From an uncultured Alphaproteobacteria bacterium (GTDB taxonomy: Bacteria; Pseudomonadota; Alphaproteobacteria; Methylaequorales; Methylaequoraceae), in contig CACCPY010000008.1 of NCBI GenBank assembly GCA_902547955.1, forward strand, positions 1-64,000: a stretch of 64,000 bases of DNA. Direction: 5' to 3'. A program made the translations under genes and the position numbers. This document shows positions 26,186-34,574 of the stretch, one piece after another (within the stretch, counting starts at the first letter, position 1; every line of letters starts with the position of its first letter). The notes below the pieces were generated by a model that saw only the letters and a program-made list of their open reading frames with translations, made no database searches and was not told the DNA's origin.

Positions 26186-26807
26186 AATAGGTGTTATGAT
26201 AAAATATTTTTGTCTTCACACTTCCGTATCCTAGAAAGATTGACAGACCGAGATGACTCGCATCAACCTCTCTAACTATTGAATCAACCTTGTTATTTTG
26301 ATTCTTTATTTTCTGTGAACTTAAAAGTAATAAATTATTGTAATCTTCTTTTTTTTTAAAATAATAATCTATTAGCTGATTTTCATCTCCATAGTTTACA
26401 GGAAATTTAGGCTTAAATTTTTTCCCGATTCTTTCAAACAATTGATAAAAAAAATTGTTGTTTGTTGACTTAAAACAAACCACAACATTTTTTTCTCTGA
26501 TTTGCGTTGACACAAGTAAAAGTGAAAAAGATGAAGTAGATAGTAATTTTGCATTTGAAGAAAGAGCCAAAGCTTGAGAAATAGCTTTTATAGATCTTAA
26601 AGCAGTGAAACTTCCAGGTCCTGAAGAAAAATATATTTGAGAAAATTTATTTATATCAAAATCATTTAAACAATCTTTTAATATTTTAAAAATTCCTTCA
26701 ATCTTGTTGTTACTTATTTTTTTTTTTTTTAATTTAATCAGTTTTTTTTTATTATATACAGCTAACGATATGGTTTGGCTTGAACTAAAAAGAGACAGTG
26801 ATAACAT
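26178..26807 (-). CDS. tsaB: tRNA threonylcarbamoyladenosine biosynthesis protein TsaB
   Basis: 209 aa, ASKHA fold. Seen: SLFSSSQTISLAVYN at the start and the SSGPGSFTALRSIKAISQALA signature (near 67-87) of TsaB, partner of TsaD in making t6A37 in tRNA. The sequence is divergent towards the C-terminus, as usual in AT-rich genomes. Only 16 nt separates its start from the divergent dipeptidase gene. Confidence 0.88.
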   Translation of the reverse strand: MLSLSLFSSSQTISLAVYNKKKLIKLKKKKISNNKIEGIFKILKDCLNDFDINKFSQIYFSSGPGSFTALRSIKAISQALALSSNAKLLSTSSFSLLLVSTQIREKNVVVCFKSTNNNFFYQLFERIGKKFKPKFPVNYGDENQLIDYYFKKKEDYNNLLLLSSQKIKNQNNKVDSIVREVDASHLGLSIFLGYGSVKTKIFYHNTYYG

Positions 26808-26823
26808 ACAACTTTAAATCAAA

Positions 26824-27360
26824 ATGAATAATAATCTTGTGAATGTAAATCAAAAAAATGCTGATGTCATCATTGACTTGAGATATGCTTCAAAAAATAA
26901 CTTTACCAATCAAAAACTTTTTAAATCGAGTGAATGTTTTATTCACAAAACAGCTTTCGAATATTTATGTAAAGCAATAGATATTTCAAAGAAACTAGGT
27001 TTTAAAATCAAAATTTTTGATGCATATAGACCTGTTTATGTTCAAAAAGCACTTTGGGATAGACTGCCGGATCCAAATTTTATTGCACCACCAGACAAAG
27101 GTTCTCCCCATTCTAGGGGTGTTGCTATTGATCTTACTTTAACTCAAGATGGTGAAGAATTAGATATGGGCACCGATTTTGATGAGTTTTCGAGGTTATC
27201 CTATCACGGAAATCTTGAAATTTCTGAAAAGGCCTACAAAAATAGGCTTTTATTACTGGGAATAATGACTGATTCGGGTTGGGACTTTTATAGAAATGAG
27301 TGGTGGCATTATCAACTTTTTGATTCTATAAAATTTCCAATAATTAATGATGTTTTCTAA
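26824..27360 (+). CDS. ddpX: D-alanyl-D-alanine dipeptidase (VanX/DdpX type)
   Basis: 178 aa, M15D zinc peptidase. The zinc motif SPHSRGVAIDLTL (SxHxxGxAxD) at about 98-110 and the ExxWH motif NEWWHYQLF near 159-167 give the two His, one Asp and the catalytic Glu. YDAYRP-like FDAYRPVYVQKALW is also typical. There is no signal peptide, so it is cytoplasmic, as in DdpX and VanX; probably cleaves D-Ala-D-Ala for cell-wall recycling. It overlaps the polysaccharide deacetylase gene by 14 nt. Confidence 0.9.
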   Translation: MNNNLVNVNQKNADVIIDLRYASKNNFTNQKLFKSSECFIHKTAFEYLCKAIDISKKLGFKIKIFDAYRPVYVQKALWDRLPDPNFIAPPDKGSPHSRGVAIDLTLTQDGEELDMGTDFDEFSRLSYHGNLEISEKAYKNRLLLLGIMTDSGWDFYRNEWWHYQLFDSIKFPIINDVF

Positions 27361-28357
27361 AGCTCTATGTTTTTTTTTCCTACTATTTTTTTACTCAAAT
27401 CTCTTGGCTAAGGATGGCTCTGCAATCGCTCTGATTTATCATCGCTTTGAAAATAATTTATATCCTTCCACAAGTATTTCTCAAAAAAATTTTTATAAAC
27501 AACTTCAGTATCTCAAAGAAAATAATTTCAATGTATTACCCATCACAACTTTAATAGATTTTTTTTACAATGAAAAACCTTTACCTAAAAAATCAGTTTT
27601 TATTACAGTTGACGATGCATATAGAAGTTTTTACGAGCATGCATTTCCAATTTTGAAGAAATTTAATTTTCCATTTAGTATTTTTTTATCTACCAATTTT
27701 GTTGCTAACAATGAATACAATGATTTTATGAGTTGGGAAATGTTAAGAGAGATTAAAAAAAATGGAGGGCATATATTTAATCATTCTCATAAACATAAGT
27801 CATTTGTTAAATACAGTTCAGAAGAAATTATTGAAGATGTGATGCTTGCTGATAAAATTATAAATGAAAATTTAGGAGAGATAGAAAAAATCATTTCTTA
27901 TCCATACGGGGAATCTAATAAATCTGTGGAACAGGTGATTCAAAACCTTGGTTATAAAATAGCATTTTCTCAGCATTCTTCCCCTATTCATTTTAAAGAG
28001 AATAAGTATAATTTACCAAGATTTTCAATTAATGATGAGTATGGTCAAATAAAAAGGTTTAAGCAAATTGTTAATTTAGAGCCTTTAATTTTAAATTTTT
28101 TTGAAATTTTAAAAAGTAAAAAAGACGACTCAAGTCTTGAAATAAATTTCATACCAAACTTGAATAGTCAAAATGTAAATTGCTTTATAAGTGATGGTGT
28201 TTTGAACAAAGTAGTAGTTGAAAATTTTGTAAAGTTGAAATTAACTGAGTTAAACAAAGATAAAAGATACAGGATTAACTGTACAGCAATTGAAAATAAC
28301 AAAATTTATTGGTTTGGGAAAATGGTAACTAAAGAAAATGGTGCGTTTAAATTTTAA
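27347..28357 (+). CDS. Exported polysaccharide deacetylase (NodB homology)
   Basis: 336 aa with an N-terminal signal peptide (FSKALCFFFLLFFYSNLLAKD). The NodB-homology domain shows IALIYHRFE, the catalytic/metal aspartates in VFITVDDAYRSFYE (about 83-96), the His pair in HIFNHSHKHKSF and ISYPYGESN. A second domain of about 110 residues at the C-terminus is not recognised. It would deacetylate an envelope or extracellular glycan, or peptidoglycan. Coupled by overlap to the VanX-type dipeptidase, suggesting a cell-wall turnover pair. Confidence 0.85.
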   Translation: MMFSKALCFFFLLFFYSNLLAKDGSAIALIYHRFENNLYPSTSISQKNFYKQLQYLKENNFNVLPITTLIDFFYNEKPLPKKSVFITVDDAYRSFYEHAFPILKKFNFPFSIFLSTNFVANNEYNDFMSWEMLREIKKNGGHIFNHSHKHKSFVKYSSEEIIEDVMLADKIINENLGEIEKIISYPYGESNKSVEQVIQNLGYKIAFSQHSSPIHFKENKYNLPRFSINDEYGQIKRFKQIVNLEPLILNFFEILKSKKDDSSLEINFIPNLNSQNVNCFISDGVLNKVVVENFVKLKLTELNKDKRYRINCTAIENNKIYWFGKMVTKENGAFKF

Positions 28358-28362
28358 GCAAT

Positions 28363-29313
28363 TTAATTTACAAAGCTGCTATTATCAAACTTCATGAAAT
28401 TATTAGATTCTATAATTTTTTTTACATCTTTGACATACTCTTGCTTTCTTTCTGAATAACTTGTTAAAAAATCCGCTAACTTTAAACCAGATAAGACCTC
28501 TCCATTCATTCTTAATTTTTTTCTTTCTTCTCTTAAATCTGCGTAGGCCAAGTGAGTGTTAATATTTTTGAAGTACGATTTTGTTGATTCAGATAAATTT
28601 TCAAATTTTCTAATAAAAAATTTTTGGCTACTGTCCCTCTGCGCCGGCTCAATTCCTTTATTTTTTTCAAACGTGTATTGTCCATAAACTGCATTTCCTT
28701 CTCTTAAATATCTTGAAGTTCCCCATCCACTTTCAATGGCAGCTTGCGACAGAGCCATCGAGATAGGTATCACATCTACTTTGATTAGTAAATTACCTAA
28801 GTTTGAATCAGCGGCATCGTATTTCTCACTTAATTCGAAGAGCCAAGCTGGCCAAAAATCTCTTGAAAAATTTTCCCCTTGAGATTCACTCCACCAGTCA
28901 AGAATTTTTTTTCTATCTTCAAGAATTTTTAAATTCTCTGCGTAAATAATTGGTAATAAAGTATTAATAAACAGCTTTTTTCTTTCATTTACTGGTTGTA
29001 TTTCCATAAAATCATCAGGCAATGAAGAAAAAATAATAAGATTAGCCGATTCATCTTTAATAAACCTATCAACAGAAAAGTTGTATTTTTTAAATATTTC
29101 AAGCATTTCGTTGGCTCTACTGATATAATCAACACTCATTGCATTAGTGTCACTATTTTCAATATTCAGATTTTTTACTTTATAGTTTATTTGCGTTGTT
29201 TTTGATTCCTTACTTTTATTAAAGCTTTTATAAAAGCCAATAGCTAAGTTAATCAAAGCTAGCGAAACTAAAAAAATTACAAGGTTTCTATTAAAGTTTG
29301 AAACTGACTGCAT
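28363..29313 (-). CDS. Bax-like glucosaminidase-family protein
   Basis: 316 aa with one N-terminal membrane anchor (residues about 10-27). The Bax/glucosaminidase motif AAIESGWGTSRYLREGNAVYGQYTF (about 191-215, catalytic Glu in AAIESG) is followed by YFKNINTHLAYADLREERKKLR and a LTSYSERKQEYVKDVKKII end typical of the mannosyl-glycoprotein endo-beta-N-acetylglucosaminidase-like family. Likely periplasmic peptidoglycan hydrolase. It ends 5 nt from the convergent deacetylase gene. Confidence 0.85.
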   Translation of the reverse strand: MQSVSNFNRNLVIFLVSLALINLAIGFYKSFNKSKESKTTQINYKVKNLNIENSDTNAMSVDYISRANEMLEIFKKYNFSVDRFIKDESANLIIFSSLPDDFMEIQPVNERKKLFINTLLPIIYAENLKILEDRKKILDWWSESQGENFSRDFWPAWLFELSEKYDAADSNLGNLLIKVDVIPISMALSQAAIESGWGTSRYLREGNAVYGQYTFEKNKGIEPAQRDSSQKFFIRKFENLSESTKSYFKNINTHLAYADLREERKKLRMNGEVLSGLKLADFLTSYSERKQEYVKDVKKIIESNNFMKFDNSSFVN

Positions 29314-29315
29314 AT

Positions 29316-29882
29316 TTACTGATTAATTGCTTCTACAGAGGTGATTTCAGGTATGTAATATTTTAACATGTTTTCAATGCCTGATTTAAGGGTTATTGTA
29401 GAACTGGGGCAACCAGAGCACGCCCCTCTTAGCTCCAAGTAAACCTTACCTTTATCGAATTTGACAAAACTTATATCTCCTCCGTCTTGAGCAACTGCAG
29501 GTTTAACTCTTTCATCGATTAGTTTCTTAATTTGTTCGACAATTTTTAAGTCTTTGCTATTGTAATTTTCCTTCTTTTCATTTGTCTGTTGTTTCTCATC
29601 ACTATCAACTAATTCTCCCGAAGAGAAAAACTCAAGGATTTTTGATAGTATCTGCGGTTTTATAGAATCCCAATCAATCTTATTTTTTTTAGTTATTGTT
29701 ACAAAATCTTTTCCAATAAATACTGATTTTACATTTTCATCTTCAAACAAAATTTTAGCGAGGTTATTTTTTATTGCTTCTTTTTTTGTTTTAAATTCAA
29801 GAGTACCTTGATCAAGTAAGGTTTTACCTGGCAGAAACTTTAGAGTATGAGGATTTGGAGTATCTTCAGTTTGAATGAACAT
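29316..29882 (-). CDS. nfu: NfuA/NifU-type Fe-S cluster carrier
   Basis: 188 aa. The N-terminal Nfu_N domain shows QTEDTPNPHTLKFLPG; the C-terminal NifU-like domain has RPAVAQDGGDISFVKF-type sequence (here VKPAVAQDGGDI) and GACSGCPSSTITLK with the CxxC that binds a 4Fe-4S cluster at a dimer interface. Between them is a charged linker (about 90-110). It delivers clusters to client enzymes. Flanked by uspA and bax, an arrangement common in alphaproteobacteria. Confidence 0.93.
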   Translation of the reverse strand: MFIQTEDTPNPHTLKFLPGKTLLDQGTLEFKTKKEAIKNNLAKILFEDENVKSVFIGKDFVTITKKNKIDWDSIKPQILSKILEFFSSGELVDSDEKQQTNEKKENYNSKDLKIVEQIKKLIDERVKPAVAQDGGDISFVKFDKGKVYLELRGACSGCPSSTITLKSGIENMLKYYIPEITSVEAINQ

Positions 29883-29900
29883 AAGAAGAATTTAATTAAT

Positions 29901-30368
29901 TCAAGATAATTTGTCAATTTCTTCTTCCGACAAGTTAGGTGGTATGATTGTCAAAGGAACAGAAATTTTTGATCTTTGTTTTCCGGTGAAAGCATTAATA
30001 AGAGGGTCTGAACCCGAGTCCTTACTTGAAGCTGCTAAAACAAAATTAGTTATAAATTTATTTGCCTCCAAAAAATTTATAATACATTCAACTCTGTCAC
30101 CTTTCATTATATATTTTTTGGGATTCTTTTGAGTGAATTTCATTACAAAATTTTCATATTCTTTAATTTTTGACTCTGCTTCCTTTCTTGACTCAACCTC
30201 GGCAATATCTTCAACTGCTTTCCAGTGACTGAATTCAAGAGTCTCAAATGTATATAACAATGCTACTCTTCCATTATTAATTGAGCTTCTTTGCGAGGCA
30301 TATCTAAGAGCATTCAACACCTCATCAGAATTATCTAGAACAACAAGAAAAACTAACTCTTTATCCAT
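29901..30368 (-). CDS. Universal stress protein UspA family
   Basis: 155 aa single UspA domain: first strand ELVFLVVLDNSDEVLNALRYA, a long helix with AVEDIAEVESRKEAESKI, then a VLAASSKDSGSDPLINAFTG segment and C-terminal SVPLTIIPP strand. The classical ATP-binding GxxGxxxS motif is only loosely present. The role is unknown beyond stress response. Starts 2 nt after the TIGR02186 gene. Confidence 0.85.
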   Translation of the reverse strand: MDKELVFLVVLDNSDEVLNALRYASQRSSINNGRVALLYTFETLEFSHWKAVEDIAEVESRKEAESKIKEYENFVMKFTQKNPKKYIMKGDRVECIINFLEANKFITNFVLAASSKDSGSDPLINAFTGKQRSKISVPLTIIPPNLSEEEIDKLS

Positions 30369-30370
30369 AA

Positions 30371-31099
30371 CTATCTTTTCCTAAAAACTAGACTTGCAAA
30401 AACACCTAAAGCAACTGCAATGATAGCAGAAAATACTCCGTAGACAAAAGAGAATTTATGGGCAAATGAAAAGACAAAAGACCCAATTCCAGGTTTTTTT
30501 ACCTCTAATTTTATCTTTCTAGTTTCGAAGATATCCCCGCCGTCCATTAAACTCATAGAAACAAAGTAATCTCCAGCTGGAGAGTTTAGCGGAAGTTTTA
30601 TGGGAATTTTAAAAAGGGAGGGGACATCTTTATTAATAGTGTTAAATGAATTATTTTTAATTTTAAAGAGGTCTATAGACATTTTTTTTTCAATTAAATC
30701 CTTTTTTAAATTATCATCATCTTTACCAATCAATTTGATATTATCATAAAGGTCTTTCTTTATCTCAAAATCAATTTGATTAGTTTTGTTATTCGTGTAG
30801 TAATGATTTAAACTTGGATAGCTAAACTCGCCTGTTTTTCCCCAAGTCCACATCCCAAAAATTTTTTTTTTCTTTTGTAGAATTACTTTTTGTCTCGGGC
30901 CGGTAATCTTTAGTACAAGAGTTTGCTTAGAGTCTGAAAAACCATAAACTGTAAAATCACTATCTTTTTTTTTATTACTTAAAGTTATATGGGAGTTGGA
31001 AATATCAAAGATAAGTTTGCTAGCTTCAACACCATTTGTAACAAAAATAAAAATAATAATAACAATAATTTTTAAAAAATTTAAAACTTTAAAATGCAT
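30371..31099 (-). CDS. TIGR02186-family exported membrane protein
   Basis: About 242 aa from the ATG at 31099, which opens directly onto a signal peptide (LNFLKIIVIIIFIFVTNGVEAS); a start 36 nt upstream is also open. A periplasmic beta-rich domain (ISNSHITLS...VYGFSD..LVLKITGP) contains RKKKIFGMWTWG and ends in one membrane helix (FVYGVFSAIIAVALGVFASLVF) and a short cytoplasmic tail. Function unknown; the family is regularly next to a TauE/SafE permease, as here (11-nt overlap), so it may be its periplasmic partner (inference). Confidence 0.82.
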   Translation of the reverse strand: MHFKVLNFLKIIVIIIFIFVTNGVEASKLIFDISNSHITLSNKKKDSDFTVYGFSDSKQTLVLKITGPRQKVILQKKKKIFGMWTWGKTGEFSYPSLNHYYTNNKTNQIDFEIKKDLYDNIKLIGKDDDNLKKDLIEKKMSIDLFKIKNNSFNTINKDVPSLFKIPIKLPLNSPAGDYFVSMSLMDGGDIFETRKIKLEVKKPGIGSFVFSFAHKFSFVYGVFSAIIAVALGVFASLVFRKR

Positions 31100-32003
31100 C
31101 TTGAATGATAATCCTTGAGTTAATTGAAGGTTCATTAAAAAGCTGGATTCCCATCTTAACGCAGACTAGAATAACAATTAAAGCTAACAAGACTCTTAAT
31201 TGTTCACCTTTAAATCTTGATGTAAATTTAGACCCATATTGTGCTCCAATTACGCCACCTATTAACAGAAAAATTGCCAGTATTAGATCAACAGACAAAT
31301 TATATGTAGCTTGAAGTATTGAAGAGTTTAATGTAACAAAAACAATTTGGAATAACGATGTCCCTATAGCAGAGACAGTTCCCATTCTAAATAAATAAAT
31401 CATCGCTGGAACCATTATGAAACCTCCTCCAACACCCATTAAAGAAGCAAGTAGACCTGTTATTATTCCAACCGATATTGGAAGAATAATCGAAATGTAA
31501 ATTCCTGAATGTCTAAACTTAAGTTTGAGTGGTAGGTAATCAAGAAAATTTCTTTTTTTTTTTTTCCTTACAATGTTTTTTTCTTCTTTAACAAGTGAAA
31601 TAGTACTCTCAATTAACATCAATGTACCAATTACAGATAAAAAAATTACGTAGAGGATGTTAATTATTAAGTCTATATTTCCAGATTCTTTCAGAAAGTT
31701 AAAAAGAATCACACCAATTGTAGAACCAAATATCCCTCCTATAAGTAAAAAAATACCAATCTCGTAATCAATATTTTTTTTTCTACTATGAGCTATTGCA
31801 CCTGAAACAGATGAACCAAGAATTTGAACAGATTCCGTTCCTACTGCTGTTGAAGGAGGAATTCCCATGAAGATTAGGAGTGGGGTCATTAAAAAACCAC
31901 CACCCACACCAAACAAACCAGACATAAATCCAACAACAAATCCAAAAAATAAAATTAATAATAAGTTTATTTCAATTTCTGCTATTGGAAGATAAAAAGT
32001 CAT
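31089..32003 (-). CDS. TauE/SafE-family sulfite/organosulfur exporter
   Basis: 304 aa, about eight membrane helices in two inverted halves. Each half has the family repeat: GFMSGLFGVGGGFLMTPLLIF (about 24-44) and GLLASLMGVGGGFIMVPAMIYL (about 182-203). Family members move sulfite, sulfoacetate, taurine or similar anions. Overlaps the TIGR02186 gene and trpS. The substrate is not determined. Confidence 0.88.
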   Translation of the reverse strand: MTFYLPIAEIEINLLLILFFGFVVGFMSGLFGVGGGFLMTPLLIFMGIPPSTAVGTESVQILGSSVSGAIAHSRKKNIDYEIGIFLLIGGIFGSTIGVILFNFLKESGNIDLIINILYVIFLSVIGTLMLIESTISLVKEEKNIVRKKKKRNFLDYLPLKLKFRHSGIYISIILPISVGIITGLLASLMGVGGGFIMVPAMIYLFRMGTVSAIGTSLFQIVFVTLNSSILQATYNLSVDLILAIFLLIGGVIGAQYGSKFTSRFKGEQLRVLLALIVILVCVKMGIQLFNEPSINSRIIIQDAF

Positions 32004-33028
32004 CAGGTATAAAATTTAATAATTTTTTTTATTTCATTCATATTTTTTTCCGATAACTCATTAGCCTCTTTTGCTCCATCCGATAAAATTGAATTAAGAT
32101 AAGATTGGTCTGATAATAATTTTTTTATTTCCATAGAAATTTTTGAAATTTTTGAAATCATTAAATCACATAAATCTTGCTTAAAATTTTTGAAATCTTT
32201 ACCCTTATAGTCTTGCATAATTTTTTCAGAGGGATGTTCACCAATTGCAGAATAAATATTTATTAAATTTTCAATCTCTGGTCTATTTTCCAAATCATTT
32301 TTTGATTCTGGAAAAGGCATTGAGTCGGTCTTTGCCTTTTGAACTTTTTTTCTAATTTGATCCTCTGAATCAGTTAAATTAATTCTTGATTGATCTGATG
32401 GATCAGATTTACTCATTTTTTTTTTTCCATCTTTTAGGCTCATCACCCGTGTAGCAGACCCCGTAATAATAGGCTCAGGAATAGGGAAAAAATCTGTGTT
32501 GTAAAATCTATTAAAACTCTGTGCTATATCCCTGCACAATTCTAAATGCTGTTTTTGATCATCACCAACGGGAACAAAATTAGATTTATAAAGTAAAATA
32601 TCTGCAGCCATTAAAACTGGATAAGAATAAAGTCCTAACGGTGCCTTTTCTTTATTTTTTCCAGCTTTATCTTTGAATTGTGTCATTCTATTCAACCAAC
32701 CTATGGGTGTATGACACCCAAGAATCCATGCTAACTCGCTGTGTCCCGTAATGTTAGACTGAACAAAAATAGTACTTTTTTTTGGTTCTATACCTGAAGC
32801 AATATAAGCTGCGGCAACTTCTCTAGAAAAGTCATCTAACTTACTTCTGTTTTCAGAAGCCGTTATTGCATGTAAATCAACAATACAAAATATACATTTC
32901 TTTGAGTTTTGAAAGTCAACCCAATTTTTTATCGCACCTAAATAATTACCTAAGTGCAAATTACCTGTTGGTTGTACCCCAGAAAAAACTAAATCGTTAC
33001 CCACTTTTTTGATTCCACTTTCCGTCAT
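32003..33028 (-). CDS. trpS: Tryptophanyl-tRNA synthetase
   Basis: About 341 aa from the ATG at 33028; a TTG at 33040 is also in frame. Class Ic synthetase: VFSGVQPTGNLHLGNYLGAIKNW holds the HIGH-like motif, then VDLHAIT, ADILLYKSNFVPVGDDQKQHLELCRDIA, and the KMSKSDPSD motif. The start codon lies inside the 3' end of murJ (overlap about 32 nt), so the two genes are translationally coupled. Confidence 0.97.
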   Translation of the reverse strand: MTESGIKKVGNDLVFSGVQPTGNLHLGNYLGAIKNWVDFQNSKKCIFCIVDLHAITASENRSKLDDFSREVAAAYIASGIEPKKSTIFVQSNITGHSELAWILGCHTPIGWLNRMTQFKDKAGKNKEKAPLGLYSYPVLMAADILLYKSNFVPVGDDQKQHLELCRDIAQSFNRFYNTDFFPIPEPIITGSATRVMSLKDGKKKMSKSDPSDQSRINLTDSEDQIRKKVQKAKTDSMPFPESKNDLENRPEIENLINIYSAIGEHPSEKIMQDYKGKDFKNFKQDLCDLMISKISKISMEIKKLLSDQSYLNSILSDGAKEANELSEKNMNEIKKIIKFYT

Positions 33029-34565
33029 AGAGTTTTTCAATACCGAGAAAATAACTTGTTAAAAAATAAGTTATTGTTCCTAATAATATAGATAACAAAA
33101 GTAATATATTATTACTTAAAATATCAATGCCTACAAAACTTAATATATTTTTTTCAATAAACAAATACAAAACAATTCCCATTGAAATTGAAGAAATTAT
33201 TACTTTAATCAATAATGTTAAAATTGATGTATTAAAAGAATATTTTTCTTTAAAAGTTAAGAAATAAGATAGAATTGCAACATTAACCCAAGCAGATATT
33301 GAAGTGGCAATAGCTAATCCGACATGAAGAAATTTTCCTATAAGTATTAAATTTAAAATCAAATTTATAAGCATACAAAACAATGAAATTCGAATAGGTG
33401 TTTTAGTATTTTCATTTGCAAAAAAAGGAACAACAAGTATTTTTATTAAAATAAAGGCTGGGAGTCCAAAACTTAAAGCGACAAGAGCTTTAGCTGTAAG
33501 GGACACGTCGCTTATATCGAATTCACCTCTAAAAAATAACAGCTTTATTATTTCATCAGATAAAAACAGTATTCCAAAGAATGCTGGTATAGCAAAAAAA
33601 ATACCAAATTTTATGGCTTTTGAAATACTTTGATTAGCTTCTTTTTTTTTATTTTGTTTAACTTGTTTTGAGAGTATTGGAAGTAGTGCTGTACTAATGG
33701 CAATACCTAGGACGCCAAGGGGTAATTGATTTACTCTATCCGCATAGTACAAAAATGAAATTGAACCATCCGGCAATGTTGAAGCAAGGATCATATCAAT
33801 TAAAAGGTTTAATTGATAAGCTCCGTTACCAATTATTGCTGGTGAAAGAAGTATAAAAAACTTTTTTATCTCGGGTGATGGTTTTTTCAGAAATTTAATT
33901 TTAGGTAATTTAAAGTTTAGACTTGAGTCATTATTTCTAAGGTGAATTAAAATCCAGATTATCTGTAGCAAGCCTGCTAATGAAATTGAGAAGCTTAAGT
34001 ATTTAGCTAAATGTATTTGATTTTCATTAGAAAAAAAAAAAATTAATGTAAAAATCATTGTTAGATTTAAAATTATTGGGGTGACTGCCATCGCCGCAAA
34101 CTTTCCCAATGTATTTAAATAACCACCAACCAAAGAAGTTAGACACACAAAAACTACAAATGGAAATGTAAGTCTTGCTAGATCAACGGAAAGTAAAAAT
34201 TTTTCTGGGTTCTCGTTAAAACCAGGGGCAATCAACTTAATGATCATTGGCATAAAAATCTCACATATTATTAAAAGAATAAATAAAAATGAAAGAAGTA
34301 ATGAAAATATAGTCGAAAAAAATTCATCTGACTTTTTCTTACCAAATTTTGATTGGATCCCAGATACCACAGGAATAAATGCTGAGTTAAGTGACCCTTC
34401 TGCAAAGAGTCTGCGAAAAAGGTTGGGTAATTTAAATGAAACAAAAAACGCATCAGATATCAGCCCAGCTCCAAGAAAACGTGCAATTAATAAATCTCTA
34501 ACATAACCTAAAATTCTGCTTACCAGGGTTAATGAACTAATGATTGAAACTATTTTAAAAAACAT
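32997..34565 (-). CDS. murJ: Lipid II flippase MurJ
   Basis: 522 aa, about 14 membrane helices, MOP superfamily. The N-terminal signature TLVSRILGYVRDLLIARFLGAG and SDAFFVSFKLPNLFRRLFAEGSLNSAFIPV contain the conserved arginines of the central cavity. It flips undecaprenyl-linked lipid II for peptidoglycan synthesis. Order mutS-glnD-murJ-trpS is conserved in alphaproteobacteria. Confidence 0.97.
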   Translation of the reverse strand: MFFKIVSIISSLTLVSRILGYVRDLLIARFLGAGLISDAFFVSFKLPNLFRRLFAEGSLNSAFIPVVSGIQSKFGKKKSDEFFSTIFSLLLSFLFILLIICEIFMPMIIKLIAPGFNENPEKFLLSVDLARLTFPFVVFVCLTSLVGGYLNTLGKFAAMAVTPIILNLTMIFTLIFFFSNENQIHLAKYLSFSISLAGLLQIIWILIHLRNNDSSLNFKLPKIKFLKKPSPEIKKFFILLSPAIIGNGAYQLNLLIDMILASTLPDGSISFLYYADRVNQLPLGVLGIAISTALLPILSKQVKQNKKKEANQSISKAIKFGIFFAIPAFFGILFLSDEIIKLLFFRGEFDISDVSLTAKALVALSFGLPAFILIKILVVPFFANENTKTPIRISLFCMLINLILNLILIGKFLHVGLAIATSISAWVNVAILSYFLTFKEKYSFNTSILTLLIKVIISSISMGIVLYLFIEKNILSFVGIDILSNNILLLLSILLGTITYFLTSYFLGIEKLYDGKWNQKSG

Positions 34566-34574
34566 TCTTTTATT